This document shows positions 62,865-64,000 of a DNA stretch of 64,000 nt, piece by piece; position 1 is the first letter of the stretch; every line of letters starts with the position of its first letter. The stretch comes from Sporothrix humicola (taxonomy: Eukaryota > Ascomycota > Sordariomycetes > Ophiostomatales > Ophiostomataceae). The stretch covers positions 62,001 to 126,000 of the forward strand of contig WNYE01000062.1 of assembly GCA_021396245.1 (NCBI GenBank). Reading direction: 5' to 3'. Made by a program: the position numbers and the translations under genes. Below the pieces are notes generated by a model that was not told the DNA's origin, searched no databases, and saw only the letters and a list, made by a program, of their open reading frames with translations.

Positions 62865-63739
62865 GTTTGTTTGGAAGGTGTGTTTTTGATGTCGAAAGCC
62901 GATCTCCGTAGCGTATATTAGCGAGGGTCCATTTTGGTGAGGTGGTGGAGTGAAAAGAAGTGGACGAATGACGAAGGACGAAGGACGAAGAACGAAGTGG
63001 GCGGAAGGACGGTTGTCGGGGCTCGGAAGGTGTGGAATCGTGAGGAGGGAGAACGTGGGCGCTAGCCGGTCAGTTCTGCGGCAGACAGACAGACAAGACA
63101 GACGAGACGAGACGGATCATTGCCGTGAAAAGTCGCCACAGACACGAAAGCCACGAAGGACGCCAATCCAATTGAAAGTTGACACCAAGTCGGGTTTTCC
63201 GTCGAGTCTGGACCCCTCTGGTGGTTTACTAAGAGCCTCACCCTTTCGGAAAAGGAACAATGAGCAGAAGATTCAATAGGCCAGAAAAGAAAACTACGAC
63301 ACATGATACGATGGAAAGGGCGAGTTAAGAGACGAATAAAGTTGTTTGAAAATGTAGCGTAAAGTCGTTTCATTTCGGAGGTAAAGTATAGACATGAAAA
63401 GATGATAAAACAAGAAAAAGGCAACAAAGTCTAGCAAAACAAGTGCCCGGTATAATGATGCTGTTGCTGCTGGTCCCTTTCAATTGAGGGAAAGCCAGAT
63501 AAAACATGAAACAAAAAGAGACCAAATCCATATCCTCCCATAAAAAGCCCAAGAAAAAAGGGGTTGCATCAGCAACAAAGAAGAAGAAGTAGTAAAAAAA
63601 AGAAATCCAACGCCAGTAGTGGTGGTGCTGGTCGCAGACCAGCGTTCTGCCTTTGTAGTACAAGCAAGTCCTCAGGACTCAAGTCTCAGATGCGCATGCG
63701 CATTTGGGGGCGATCGACGCCAGATGCACGACGACGTCT
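62865..63739. other. Spacer with short tandem repeats
   Basis: Contains GACGAAG-type 7-bp tandem repeats near 62962-62998 and GACA/GACGA runs near 63085-63117. Probably the 3' side of the partial gene at the end. Confidence 0.5.
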
Positions 63740-64000
63740 CTACTCGTCCATGGAGTCGGCCTGGACCCGCTTGACAACGTCAAGGACCATGGGGAACAGC
63801 TTCTCGTCCTCGGTCAGGCCGCAGACGCTGCGCACGACCGTCTCGGGCTTCTCCGAGGCCATGATCTTGCCGAGCTCAAAGGACTCGTCGTCGCCCTCGA
63901 CGTTCTGGAAGCGGAAGGCCATCTCGGCCGCCTCCAGCAGGTACGTGCAGCGCTCGCCCTTGCTGGCGAGCTCGGCGGCGGGGCCGATGAAGCGCTCCTT
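63740..64000 (-). CDS. 3' end of an unidentified protein (5' part beyond the window)
   Basis: An open frame runs from the window edge to the stop at 63740, 86 codons. The residues include CTYLLEAAEMAFRFQN, SFELGKIMASEKPE and a final VVKRVQADSMDE. The codon usage and acidic end look coding, but I do not recognise the family from this fragment. An internal ATG at 63922 is probably not the start because sense sequence continues upstream to the edge. Confidence 0.6.
   Translation of the reverse strand, partial: KERFIGPAAELASKGERCTYLLEAAEMAFRFQNVEGDDESFELGKIMASEKPETVVRSVCGLTEDEKLFPMVLDVVKRVQADSMDE

Noticed and set aside
1..64000. CRISPR arrays, prophage, plasmid origins or bacterial-type operons
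   Set aside because: The window is eukaryotic (introns, Pol III tRNA signals, fungal gene families), and the tandem repeats have no spacer structure.

Overview
This window comes from a filamentous ascomycete (Pezizomycotina, probably Sordariomycetes). Support for this: GC-rich intron-poor genes; short introns of about 50-150 bp with GTAAGT/GTAGGT donors and CTAAC branch sites; HET-domain, Zn2Cys6 and SLIP-GC-like genes; and fungal orthologues of LTN1, SYP1, MAD1, TAM41, AYR1, UTP30 and a TOS4/PLM2-like FHA protein. There is no plasmid, phage or bacterial feature.

Layout. (1) 0-13.8 kb is an accessory region: a small secreted crystallin-like protein (spliced, 112 aa), a 3' relic of a maltose-permease-type MFS transporter, a 13-exon dynamin-like (SLIP-GC-type) GTPase, a 98-bp direct repeat, a decayed HET gene, an intact 935-aa HET gene, and a nucleotidyltransferase-like gene broken by a frameshift. 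(2) 14-23.5 kb is a metabolic block: a luciferase-domain (DUF5519-like) protein, a flavin monooxygenase divergent from a Zn2Cys6 regulator, an M19 dipeptidase-like protein and a Dal5/Liz1-type MFS transporter. The last four could form a small co-regulated catabolic cluster. (3) 23.5-29.3 kb is a second accessory stretch: an FTA2/kinase-like gene, a convergent PD-(D/E)XK nuclease-like gene with a 15-bp tandem repeat and a frameshift at a homopolymer, then a gene-poor AT-rich region with a nested inverted-repeat element holding a 10-bp minisatellite. (4) From 29.6 kb to the end is a conserved housekeeping block: aldo-keto reductase, UTP30-like ribosome biogenesis factor, FHA protein, AYR1-like reductase, palmitoyl-protein thioesterase, Listerin, CoA-binding protein, SYP1, MAD1, TAM41, a siderophore-esterase-like hydrolase, a tRNA-Val(AAC), and the 3' end of one further gene.

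Several gene models were rebuilt by hand from splice signals and reading-frame phase: the secreted protein, the 13-exon GTPase, the FTA2-like gene, UTP30, the FHA gene, AYR1, the CoA-binding protein, SYP1 and TAM41. All are divisible by three after splicing. No wholly new multi-gene system is proven here. The best candidates for a second look are the accessory genes of regions 1 and 3, the inverted-repeat element near 28.3 kb, and the FMO/regulator/M19/transporter cluster.
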